Shown: positions 8,205 through 16,774 of the stretch, in pieces
How the letters are laid out: the number at the start of each line of letters is the position of its first letter
How positions within the stretch are numbered: the stretch's first letter is position 1
NCBI RefSeq assembly: GCF_006125015.1
Contig: NZ_SZZN01000001.1
Coordinates: forward strand, 3,906,001-3,970,000
Origin: Roseovarius arcticus
GTDB taxonomy: Bacteria; Pseudomonadota; Alphaproteobacteria; Rhodobacterales; Rhodobacteraceae
Direction: 5' to 3'
DNA length: 64,000 bases
The notes under the pieces: model-generated
The model's input: the letters and a program-made list of their open reading frames with translations, nothing else
Databases searched by the model: none
Told to the model about the DNA's origin: nothing
Made by a program: the position numbers and the translations under genes

Positions 8205-8337
8205 GGGTCTCTTATGGGCCATACTGCTGGGATGGCTCATCGGGCGAGATGTGCCTGATTTGGCGACCTTCGTCGGCGCGGGCATCATCGTAGTAAGCGG
8301 GCTTTATATAATATTTCGTGAGCGGCAGTTGAAATGA
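8205..8337 (+). pseudogene. EamA/DMT transporter fragment, downstream of the IS
   Basis: The last 43 or so codons of the EamA gene interrupted at 7006. They read in frame as LLWAILLGWLIGRDVPDL, then a final hydrophobic helix (FVGAGIIVVSGLYIIF) and RERQLK before TGA at 8335-8337. This is the usual end of EamA proteins and confirms the insertion point. Confidence 0.85.
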
Positions 8338-8746
8338 CCTCGAAAAATTAACGAGTCAGCAAATTCGAAGATCTCGTTGAAATGACTCCGATCTCTCTGC
8401 GTGGAATTCGACACACCATGCGTCAGGTAGCATCAATCACCGAGCGGTCGATTGCAATTACCTGAAAAGCAGTCATCGCGCTGGCGGAGTTTGCGGTGTG
8501 CTTTTTTTCCGTAACGCGGCAACCATAGGGACGAAATGCTGCAAGTTGCACGAAGGTCTGCTTTGCAGAAGCTGGGGCGCAGCAGATTCAACTACGAGGA
8601 ATGTCGGCTTTGGGCCGTTCATATTGGTCGAGATACTGTAAAGTCGAGGTGTCGTAAATATGAGCGACAGCGCAAATATCCAATGAAACTAAACAGCGTG
8701 GACATAGTGGGCAACCACGCAAGTTGGCCTGATATGTCTGTCTGGT
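8338..8746. other. Intergenic stretch, no gene recognised
   Basis: These 409 bases separate the EamA remnant from the 3' end of the flavoenzyme gene. A 78-codon open frame from 8536 has no family signature, and both strands have several stops. A degraded repeat or gene is possible, but I cannot name one. Confidence 0.35.
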
Positions 8747-11188
8747 TTACTGTCGTGCGTTCGCATTTGTAGGATCGTACAGGCTATCATGTACAACTGT
8801 AGCTTCGCGCATTTCATTGTGGATTAGAACCTGAAGCTGCGTGCCATGGGCGGATACCTCAGGAGACACTAGTCCCATCGCGATGTCGTGGCCAAAATGA
8901 TAAGAGAACCCGCCTGACGTCACGCGGCCTACCACGGTACCGTTTACATAGATGCCTTCATCAGCAATCACGGTCGTCTCGCCTGACGGAAGTTTCAACG
9001 TGACAAGCACGCGTTTTGCGCCTTGGTCTGCCTGCGTAGCCAAGGCATCGCGGCCCGTGAAATTGCCTTTGTTTAGCTTTACAAACCGGTTCAGCCCCGC
9101 CTCCAACGGTGTGATATCCTGCGTCAGTTCGCGGTGCATTGCGCGATAGGATTTCTCGAGCCGCATGGATTCAAGCGCCTTGAGGCCAAAGGGCACAAGC
9201 CCGTGAGGCGCGCCTGCCTTCAAAAGAACATCCACCAGATGGCGGTTGTAGGCGCGAGGATGATGCAATTCCCAGCCCAATTCACCAGTGTAGCTCACGC
9301 GCAAAAGCTGGACGTCTCTGGCATAGCCGACCTCACCCAGCTGCGCAGATAACCAGGGAAAGGCGTCGTTCGACAGATCGCTGTCCGTTAACGGTTGCAG
9401 AATCTTGCGGGATTTGGGGCCTGCAATGGCGATGACTCCTATCAGCTCGGATACATTTTCGAGCGTGACGCTGCCATCCTTCGGCAATTGGCGCGACAGC
9501 TGATCGAAGTTATAGACCTCGCCGTTGGGTGTGCTGACCAGATAGAAGTCGTCTTCGCCGTGACGCGCGATGGTGTATTCGGCGTCAATGCCGCCTCTGT
9601 CATTGCAGGCCACGCTTAGCGCCAACCGCCCAACTTTGGGCAAACTGTTAGCCATGATGCCGTTCAGCCATTTTTTCGCGCCAGGTCCACGGACCCAGAA
9701 CTTGGCCATGGGCGACATTTCTATCAGTCCAGCCGCGGACCGCGTCGCGCGCACTTCTTGTTCGACATAGGTCATGTGCTTGGTCTTGCGGAAGCTATAC
9801 TCGGGCACCGCCAGTTCAGGGGATGGCGCGAACCAACTGGGAAATTCGCAACCATTCAACGTGGTCCAGACAGCGCCTTTGGCCGTCAAAAGGTCATAGG
9901 ATCCGACCGTCTTGAGAGGACGCGCACCGGGATAGTCTTCCCCCGGTATATGGGCATGCATGTGTCGCCCCCAGACTTCACGCACCTTGTCCGCCGTCCA
10001 ACGCTTGGTGACGTAGTTACCAAAGCGGCGCGGATCGAGCGAAGCCATCTCTATCCCCGGATCGCCCTCCAAGATCCAACGGCTCAGCCGTTCACCCATG
10101 GTGCCGCCCCAAAGAATGCCACCCGGAACTCCCTCTGCCAGCCACAAATCATCATGGCCTGGGGCGGGGCCACATAGGGGCAATTCATCAGGCGTCATCT
10201 GGAAAGGGCCACGGGTATTGGACTTGATTCCAACCTCGCCCAACACGGGTACCCGTGCCAACGCCTGCTCCCACTGACCTTCGACGGCGTCAAAATCTTC
10301 GGGCAAAAGATCGGCACCAAAATCCTTTGGCACGCCGTCCACGGCAAAAAGTTTGAGGTCCTTTTCGAATTCATAGGGACCAAATTGAAGCGCGCCCACA
10401 TCTTCGCGAAGGTAAGCGCCGTAATCTTCGTCCCGCAGGATCGGCAATTCCGCTTGCCCATCCGCCTTTCGCTGTTGCAGTTGCGGGACAGTTTCGGTTG
10501 TCCAATACTGGTGAACAATCGGAATGCACGGCAAATCCAGACCGACCCGTTTGGCGTTTTCCCGCGCGTAGTTGCCGGTTGCAAAAACCAGATGATCGCA
10601 GGTTATTTCGCCGTTTGACGTCGCAACCGTCCAGCCGCCGCTTTGGCGTTTGGTGTAAGACCGCGCTTCGGTATTCTGGTAGACTTTCGCACCCTTCTTG
10701 CGGGCCAGACGTATCATCCCCTGGGTGATATCGGCCGGATTGATATAGCCATCTTCGGGGTGCAGAATCCCGCCATAGATATTTTCGCTAGGGGACAGAA
10801 ATGGGTGCTTTTCCTGAACCTCTTCCGGCGTCAATAACTGCGCAGGAACACCCGCGGCCTCTGCGATGCCAATGTAGCTTTGGAATTCATCCCAACGCTC
10901 TTGCGTGTTCGCTACACGCAACTGCCCGACCTTGCGCAGCCCGCAAGAAGTCCCCAGCTTTCGCTCCACCTCGCCATAGATGCGAATGGTCTCCATCGTC
11001 ATCTGGCTGATGACGTGAGAGCGTACAAAAGTGACCAAGAGCCCGGCCGCATGCCAGGTTGATCCGGCTGTAAGTTGGCTGCGTTCGATCAGGACAGCAT
11101 CTGAGCAGCCATGTTCTGTCAGGCCATACAAAATAGAAGCCCCGACGCACCCGCCTCCGACAACAACGACTTTTGCATGATCTTGCAT
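8747..11188 (-). CDS. Dimethylglycine/sarcosine-dehydrogenase-like flavoenzyme
   Basis: An 813-residue fusion of an FAD-dependent oxidoreductase (DAO fold, about residues 5-370), an FAO_M linker and a C-terminal aminomethyltransferase (GCV_T) module (about 430-805). The FAD motif VVVVGGGCVGAS is at residues 7-18. GSTWHAAGL carries His46, matching the residue that covalently holds FAD in mammalian dimethylglycine dehydrogenase. The family oxidatively demethylates N-methyl amines and passes the carbon to tetrahydrofolate. Several paralogues exist in Roseobacters, so the exact substrate (dimethylglycine, sarcosine or another N-methyl compound) is open. The start at ATG 11188 has GGGAA upstream; a GTG four codons earlier is possible. 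It stands alone, with an inverted repeat upstream. Confidence 0.9.
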   Translation of the reverse strand: MQDHAKVVVVGGGCVGASILYGLTEHGCSDAVLIERSQLTAGSTWHAAGLLVTFVRSHVISQMTMETIRIYGEVERKLGTSCGLRKVGQLRVANTQERWDEFQSYIGIAEAAGVPAQLLTPEEVQEKHPFLSPSENIYGGILHPEDGYINPADITQGMIRLARKKGAKVYQNTEARSYTKRQSGGWTVATSNGEITCDHLVFATGNYARENAKRVGLDLPCIPIVHQYWTTETVPQLQQRKADGQAELPILRDEDYGAYLREDVGALQFGPYEFEKDLKLFAVDGVPKDFGADLLPEDFDAVEGQWEQALARVPVLGEVGIKSNTRGPFQMTPDELPLCGPAPGHDDLWLAEGVPGGILWGGTMGERLSRWILEGDPGIEMASLDPRRFGNYVTKRWTADKVREVWGRHMHAHIPGEDYPGARPLKTVGSYDLLTAKGAVWTTLNGCEFPSWFAPSPELAVPEYSFRKTKHMTYVEQEVRATRSAAGLIEMSPMAKFWVRGPGAKKWLNGIMANSLPKVGRLALSVACNDRGGIDAEYTIARHGEDDFYLVSTPNGEVYNFDQLSRQLPKDGSVTLENVSELIGVIAIAGPKSRKILQPLTDSDLSNDAFPWLSAQLGEVGYARDVQLLRVSYTGELGWELHHPRAYNRHLVDVLLKAGAPHGLVPFGLKALESMRLEKSYRAMHRELTQDITPLEAGLNRFVKLNKGNFTGRDALATQADQGAKRVLVTLKLPSGETTVIADEGIYVNGTVVGRVTSGGFSYHFGHDIAMGLVSPEVSAHGTQLQVLIHNEMREATVVHDSLYDPTNANARQ

Positions 11189-11202
11189 GATATTTCCCAC
11201 GA

Positions 11203-11224
11203 TATAGTTCTCTATTTAACTATA
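11203..11224. promoter_or_regulatory. Inverted repeat upstream of the flavoenzyme gene
   Basis: TATAGTT and AACTATA form a perfect 7-base dyad with an 8-base AT-rich spacer, 15-36 bases upstream of the ATG at 11188. The position suits a repressor operator overlapping a promoter or leader. The binding protein is unknown: the nearest regulator gene is a LysR gene ending at 11491, transcribed in the same direction from upstream. Confidence 0.4.
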
Positions 11225-11490
11225 GAAACCTAAGCTGACGCTATGGGTGAACCGGATCTACGGCGATCATACATTGCCGCATAACGAAGTCCATTAGATG
11301 GTCACATCATTGATGTTCTCGGGGCATGCGCGAGGCATTTGGCTGCTTCGCCAAACGGCACTGCGTGGACTCGAGCATGTCAGCGCGATTGCAACCTACT
11401 TGATCTAAGCGAACTTTTTAGGCCAGAGAGGTTTTCAATACAATCAGCCCGACTGGTCGATTGCTGCGCGGAGCACGAACGGCCGATTTT

Positions 11491-12348
11491 CTAGACCTTG
11501 ACCAAAAACGCGGCACGGATAGCCTCTTTCATTGCGTCCTGCGGTCCAGCCTTCTGGGATCCACTTGCCCCCATCACCAGCTTCGAGGCAGGCGTATTTC
11601 CGAAGCCAAGATTCTTTCCCGCAACCGACAGGCCAGAATGCAATGACGAGCGGCCCAGCAGACCGATTGCGATGCCTGCTTCGACAGCTGCGATTACGCC
11701 TGAGACGCTTTGGCTGGAGTAGGCAATGCGATATGGTTTTCCTCGTGCCTCAAGAGACGCGATAGCCGCATCGCGCCACCAGCAGGCATGATCGAATAAG
11801 GCCACTGGCAGGCTTTCATCGGCTGAGAAATCTCGATGCGCTGATGACATCCAACACGTTGGGTCCTCGACCAGCACTTCTTCATGGCGCGACGGACGTT
11901 CCACCTCATAGATCGCGAGATCGAGTAATCCCTTGTCCAACGCATCTGGAAAGCACGTGCTCAAAGCGCAGGTCACATCCAATTCGACCTTCGGATGGTG
12001 ACGGGTGAAAGCCGCGATGATCCCCGCGAGCTTCGCACGGCCGTGATCATCAGGAACACCCAAGCGCAGCTTGCCCGTGACAGCATCTTGAGAAATATTG
12101 CGCAGCACGGCGTCGAGGCGTGCAGTCACATCTTGTGCTACCGGGAGCAGCCGGCGTCCCGTGTCGCTCAAGGTGACACCGCGACCGTGCCGTTCGAAAA
12201 CAGGCTGACCAAGGATGGCTTCAAGGCGCTTGATCTGAAGACTGGTAGCGGATTGCGACCGGTAGATGCGCACCGCGCCGTCTGTAACGCTTCCCGCTTC
12301 AGCCACGGCAACAAACGTGCGCAGTAAATCGCTGTCAAGATTTTCCAT
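11491..12348 (-). CDS. LysR-family transcriptional regulator
   Basis: A 285-residue LysR protein: helix-turn-helix at residues 4-60 (SVTDGAVRIYRSQSATSLQI), then an effector domain in which GKLRLGVPDDHGRAKL begins the first subdomain. The start at ATG 12348 has GGA 9 bases upstream; TTG at 12360 is the only other choice. It is divergent from the permease gene, with 85 bases between the starts, which is the usual arrangement of a LysR regulator and its target. Its stop lies 302 bases from the flavoenzyme start, so it could also influence that gene. Similar proteins regulate amino-acid or metabolite export, but no effector can be read. Confidence 0.88.
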   Translation of the reverse strand: MENLDSDLLRTFVAVAEAGSVTDGAVRIYRSQSATSLQIKRLEAILGQPVFERHGRGVTLSDTGRRLLPVAQDVTARLDAVLRNISQDAVTGKLRLGVPDDHGRAKLAGIIAAFTRHHPKVELDVTCALSTCFPDALDKGLLDLAIYEVERPSRHEEVLVEDPTCWMSSAHRDFSADESLPVALFDHACWWRDAAIASLEARGKPYRIAYSSQSVSGVIAAVEAGIAIGLLGRSSLHSGLSVAGKNLGFGNTPASKLVMGASGSQKAGPQDAMKEAIRAAFLVKV

Positions 12349-12433
12349 CTGTTTTTCCAATACCAGAAATTCAATCTATTCGTTTCACATATGCTTAACG
12401 ACCGGCTATTTTTCAAGGTCAGAGGAGTATCCG

Positions 12434-13456
12434 ATGTCCAATCAAACAGTTGCCCGCCGACAAGCAAACAAGAAAACGATTGTGTGGGGCCTATGCCTTT
12501 TCCTGTTGGTAGGCATTGTTCTGGCTTGGCCAGTACACGCTGCGAATGCCGCCATGTTCGTCGTGTGGGGTCTGGTTGCCGTCGCCCCTATCGTTATTCC
12601 GGGCATTCTTCTTGCGGCATGGATCATCGCCAGTGGAGCAGATACGCACATTGCTGGCGCGTTCGAGGGCAGGACGCTGCAAACGGTAGTGGTTGCGTCG
12701 CTAATTGGGGCCATTACACCGGTCTGCGGCGTCACCGTGTTGCCATTGATGGCTGGGCTGTTGGCTGCGGGCTTGCCGCTGGCTCCGATCATGGCTTTCT
12801 GGTTGTCATCCCCGATCACAGACCCAGCGATGCTCGCGACAACAGCCGCGACTCTTGGTCTGAGCTTTGCGATTGGCAAAACGCTCGCGGCGTTCGGATT
12901 GGGCCTCTTCGGTGGCGCGGTGACCGGACTGTTCGCCAAGACGCCGTGGGCACTGAACGCGCTGCGCGACACCGGTTTGGCACGCCAAATGAGCGCCGCG
13001 CGTTGTCGAGCGGCCCTGACCTTCGACCCATGGGTCTGGAGGACCAAGGCTCGTCGGCGGTCATTTGGCACCCAATTTTGGGCAACGGCGCGGCTCATCC
13101 TGATTTGCCTAATTCCCGCATTCGCTGCCGAATATGCTTTGAACGCTGCTCTGACCCCTGGGGCGCTTGCGACATATGTTGGCGAAGATCAATGGTGGGC
13201 CATACCCGCCGCCGTCTTTGTCGGCGCACCGGCTTATATCGACGGTTATGGCGCACTCCCACTAACGCGCGGGCTGATTGACAACGGCATGTCCGAGGGC
13301 GCTGCCATGGCCTTTCTGGTTTCGGGTGGTGTGGTCAGTATTTGGGGGGCTATGGCCATCGCGCCGATTCTTAAACTGAAGCCCTTTTTGCTGTATCTTA
13401 CCTTGGCTGTTCTGGGCTCGTTGGCAGCGGGGTATATATTTGAGTGGGTAGTTTAG
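12434..13456 (+). CDS. Predicted permease of the UPF0718/ArsP type (COG0701)
   Basis: A 340-residue polytopic membrane protein with about eight to ten helices in two halves. The first half holds TPVCGVTVLPLMAGLL with Cys98 followed by a proline two-residue motif, at the place where ArsP-type permeases carry their cysteine-rich signature; the second half has VGAPAYIDGYGALPL. ArsP proteins export trivalent organoarsenicals, but most relatives are uncharacterised, and here the usual multiple cysteines are not all present. The start is ATG 12434 with AGAGGAG upstream. A divergent LysR gene probably controls it. It is likely an efflux or uptake system for a small solute; substrate unknown. Confidence 0.75.
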   Translation: MSNQTVARRQANKKTIVWGLCLFLLVGIVLAWPVHAANAAMFVVWGLVAVAPIVIPGILLAAWIIASGADTHIAGAFEGRTLQTVVVASLIGAITPVCGVTVLPLMAGLLAAGLPLAPIMAFWLSSPITDPAMLATTAATLGLSFAIGKTLAAFGLGLFGGAVTGLFAKTPWALNALRDTGLARQMSAARCRAALTFDPWVWRTKARRRSFGTQFWATARLILICLIPAFAAEYALNAALTPGALATYVGEDQWWAIPAAVFVGAPAYIDGYGALPLTRGLIDNGMSEGAAMAFLVSGGVVSIWGAMAIAPILKLKPFLLYLTLAVLGSLAAGYIFEWVV

Positions 13457-13669
13457 AGGGCAGCGCCATTCAAGAACGGCCATTGGCGCACCCCAGCGAA
13501 TGGTAAAAGAGTCTCGCGCTGGCGCCATTGATACATGGAGGATGCTGCGTCAGTCATGAACGGCAGTAATGCGAAAGCTGCAGGGCAGCATCAAAATAAC
13601 CGGAGAACGGCCGGAAAGCGCCGAGATTGGTCCTTTGAATGAACGGATTGCGTAGATCGCCCGGAATGC

Positions 13670-14131
13670 TCAGGTCATCAGTCTTCGGCGCAGCTTATCG
13701 TCGGGCGTAGCGCACATATCGGACTTGCCGAAGCGATACCGATTGTGCGCTATACGGCGATATATCCATTCGTGGAGCCCTCGCGGGAGAACGCGTAACA
13801 GGCTGGCGAGCCTTGCTGCACCGCCCAAGCGCTCGCCAATCCGGATGATCGCTTCCATACCGGACCATGCTTGCCCGTCTTCGATAAAGAGCCAAGTCTC
13901 AGGGTCCACGGGGTCCAGTCCGTAATGACGCACGAGAGCATCGCCGGTTTTCGACTGGACGGGGCAGAGACGGAACGTCCCAGCTTTATCCAGTTTCGCG
14001 ATTGTGCGCGCACCCCAGGAGCAAAGTGCGCAGTCGCCGTCCATGACCGCTATTTGACCACTATCGTCGAAGGCAGGAACGGCTGGATCCGATCGATACG
14101 AATAGGCTGTTCTCTCTGCAAGTGCTGCCAT
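13670..14131 (-). CDS. DCC-family thiol-disulfide oxidoreductase (DUF393)
   Basis: A 153-residue protein with the DCC signature: VMDGDCALC at residues 29-37, giving a CxxC pair (Cys34, Cys37), then DPVDPETWLFIEDGQAW and the C-terminal HEWIYRRIAHNRYRFGK typical of DUF393. These proteins have a thioredoxin-like fold and are predicted to act on thiols or disulfides; partners are unknown. The start at ATG 14131 has GGAG 6 bases upstream; an upstream GTG (14143) is less likely. It is flanked by non-coding and decayed DNA, so no operon partner is evident. Confidence 0.85.
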   Translation of the reverse strand: MAALAERTAYSYRSDPAVPAFDDSGQIAVMDGDCALCSWGARTIAKLDKAGTFRLCPVQSKTGDALVRHYGLDPVDPETWLFIEDGQAWSGMEAIIRIGERLGGAARLASLLRVLPRGLHEWIYRRIAHNRYRFGKSDMCATPDDKLRRRLMT

Positions 14132-14529
14132 TCTACTCTCCACAGTTCTTTGGACCCAGCATGCGTCGCTTCATAAGAAGCGACAACAGTGGGCGAGCGT
14201 GATCCGCAAATGGCAGTTTGGCGATACAAACTATAATGGCAGCGTCGTCCGCGTTGCGTGAATTCATCCGTCTCCCAATTTTTGGGGTTGCGACGAATGT
14301 CTCCTATGGAGGGCTGCACTGCGGCATCGAAATCCTATGCTGCAGGTCGGTAACGGGCCGTTGATGTCGGTCAGGCGGGCGGAGCATTCAGGATGCATTC
14401 CGCGTCTCCTCTGGTCGGCTTCGAGATCAAAGCGCACACGTGAATTAAGACAAACTTCTAATTCACCAAATCTCGAAGTGTAGCGGTCGTGAACCAGCCC
14501 CAGTCGATAGTCGATAGCCCCTCATTAGG
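14132..14529. other. Intergenic stretch, no gene recognised
   Basis: About 400 bases between the DCC gene start and the end of the DUF4189 relic. The short open frames overlap one another and show no family signature. No hairpin or promoter stands out. Confidence 0.35.
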
Positions 14530-14966
14530 TTAGTGTTCGCGAATGGCGTCTATATGGCTGGTGCATTCCGCCAGCCATTTGTATTTCTCTTGGTCTGAAA
14601 TTCAAGACTCCTGCGACGAGAAGACCGAGGCGACGATATAGCAATCGCAGGAGTTTCGCGTCTTGCCCTCGTCCAGCGCGCGCTGGCCTCATCAGCAAAG
14701 CCCCAAGCTGAACGCATCTGTTTGATGCTTTGAGTACCTTTGCCGCGGGTGGTCGCGCCGCAACTATCTTGTATCCACGCTGCAGTGGCATACTTGTTTG
14801 CCCACTCCGCCGCGCAATGCTGCATTGCAACGGCTTCGGCCTCTCCGCGCGACGAATAGTCCACGAGCGGCCAAATTTGTTACGTTTCAAACTGTAAGCG
14901 ATGGAACCGAACTGCTCTGCCGCGACTGGTGCAGACAAAAGCGCAAGCGCCGTCGCCGTAATCGTC
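14530..14966 (-). pseudogene. Degraded DUF4189-family secreted protein
   Basis: Minus-strand translation gives successive pieces in three frames. A signal-peptide-like start (TATALALLSAPVAAEQF) runs into FGSIAYSLKRNKFG. In the next frame come DYSSRGEAEAVAMQHC and YATAAWIQDSCGA, which match the DUF4189 pattern of aromatic-Ala-Tyr, a Cys ending the first helix and a DxCGA Cys. In the third frame come CDCYIVASVFSSQES, a stop, then DQEKYKWLAECTSHIDAIREH ending at 14530. The in-frame ATG is also gone. This is a clear pseudogene of a small cysteine-containing exported protein. Confidence 0.6.
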
Positions 14967-15296
14967 TACGCCTTATTTAGTCTCCCGTTTCTCTATCTAA
15001 GCTTACCGATCGTAAACCTTCGATTCTTAAATACTGACGTCGATTATCGTGCTGGGCAATTTAGAATGGCTGGGCAGTCGCATGCCTGGTGTGCGAACAA
15101 GTTGCGCATCGGCTGCGTACGCACCTATGAACATTTTAGGTCTTTTCTTAATTCTTTCGGTCGTTCTTGACGTCTACAGAAACGTATGGGTCTTTATGCA
15201 ATTGGGCATACCAGAAACCTTTGAAATTCGCTAAAGGCCCAAGTTAAAAGCTAACTGAGCTTCATATATTGAGCGAAATTTTCGATAGCACTAAAA
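14967..15296. other. Intergenic stretch, no gene recognised
   Basis: These 330 AT-richer bases separate the DUF4189 relic from the MFS gene. A short frame ending near 15234 contains one possible hydrophobic helix, but it has no ribosome site and no recognisable relatives. Likely non-coding. Confidence 0.35.
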
Positions 15297-16359
15297 TTGT
15301 CAACTTTGGCAAGTCTTCGCAAAATTTCCAAAGGAATATGGGCGCTTGGGTTTGTGTCCTTGTTTAAGGATATTTCGTCGAAACTGATACACGCTCTGCT
15401 GCCGGTCTATCTTGTCACTGTTATGGGCGTGTCTATGGTCACGGTGGGCATTATCGAAGGCATCGCGGAAGCCACGGCCTCCATCGTTAAGATTTTCTCA
15501 GGTGCAATTTCCGACTGGCTTGGGAAGCGCAAGCTGCTGGCGGTCATTGGATATGGCCTTGCAGCTTTCACAAAGCCGATCTTCCCTTTGGCGGGATCCG
15601 TCAGTTGGTTGGTAGCTGCGCGTTCTATCGACCGAATCGGCAAAGGCATCCGCGGCACGCCGCGAGATGCACTTGTGGCCGACCTTGCGCCTGCTCATCT
15701 GCGTGGAGCCAGTTTTGGACTACGGCAGTCTCTTGATACTGTTGGGGCCTTTCTCGGTCCACTGCTCGCTATTGCTCTGATGTGGATGACTACTAATAAC
15801 TTTTCAGCTGTTTTCTGGGTCGCCGTCATTCCGGCCTTTCTGGCTCTTGGTCTGCTGGTGTTTTTCGTCCATGAGCCAGAGCGAAGTGTGGCCATGCGCA
15901 AAGTTCCTTTTCCCCTGAGCTTACCTGAACTCAAGCGCCTCGGTTCGAGCTACTGGCTGGTTGTCGCGGTCGCGACAATATTCTCGCTCGCGCGCTTCAG
16001 CGAGGCGTTTCATTCTAAGGGCTCAAAGCACAGGTTTGCCTCTGGTTCTCATCCCAATGGTTCTGGTGGCTTTCGGCGTGGCCCTATGGGGGTTGCACAT
16101 GCGATTAACGCAAGGGCTGCTTGCAACACTTGTGGCGGACACCGCACCGCCGGAACTGCGAGGAACAGCCTATGGGATGTTCAACCTTACAGGGGGGCTT
16201 GCACTGCTGGCCGCAAGTATCCTTGCTGCCGCACTTTGGGATGGCTTCGGGCCACAGGCGACTTTCTTCGCCCGAGCGAGTCTCACGGCGATTGCCTTGG
16301 CAGGGCTAGGTCTCGTACGTTTGCGGCTCCCCGAACTGGGAGCGTCTCACAAAGCTTAA
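15297..16359 (+). pseudogene. MFS transporter with frameshift and probable deletion
   Basis: The first 238 or so codons read as an MFS carrier: helices 1-6 with IWALGFVSLFKDISSKLIHA, the family motif GAISDWLGKRKLL, and RIGKGIRGTPRDALVADL. After SLARFSEAF (about 16012) the frame is lost and continues one frame over as ILRAQSTGLPLVLIPMVLV, then LWGLHMRLTQGLLATLVAD to a stop at 16357-16359. Relatives carry a further two helices with an SDR-GRR loop between these two blocks; that stretch of about 40 residues seems to be missing here. The start is a TTG with no ribosome site, possibly a mutated ATG. Non-functional. Confidence 0.82.
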
Positions 16360-16774
16360 TCTTTAAATAAACGCAAACATTGTTCGCTCGTGACTAAGCG
16401 GTAAAAACTCGTACGTGTCTGACACCACCCTCGCGGCATCTACTGACGACAGCGCGCGGAACTCTCGGGCCATTGTTCTTTCGACTGAGGGGACGCATCG
16501 CGATTTAGGGAGTGTGTATTTGACCTTCTGGTCGGGGAGCGCATGATGCAAAAAACCCCTCAGATGAAGTAGTCGCGCAGACCGTCCTTCCTGCTTCGCC
16601 ACAATTTGCCTCAAACTTGCCTAACATTGAGTGGAATACCGCCGCAGATGCTCTGTAGCCATTCTGGAAAGACCCCCGCATCTTTTCCAAAGAACCTTGG
16701 GGTCAATCAGCACAAGACCGCTGAATGTGATGAGGTAATGCAGGCCATAGTGTCGGCGGGCAGGAGTAACAGAA
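16360..16774. other. Intergenic stretch upstream of the RTX gene
   Basis: 415 bases without a recognisable gene. The last bases (GGAGTAACAGAA before the ATG at 16775) supply the RTX gene's ribosome site. Open minus-strand frames here match no family known to me. Confidence 0.4.

Noticed and set aside
12391..13281. Long plus-strand frame inside the permease gene
   Set aside because: It overlaps the permease almost completely in another frame and has Arg/Trp/Cys-rich composition typical of a shadow in GC-rich DNA.
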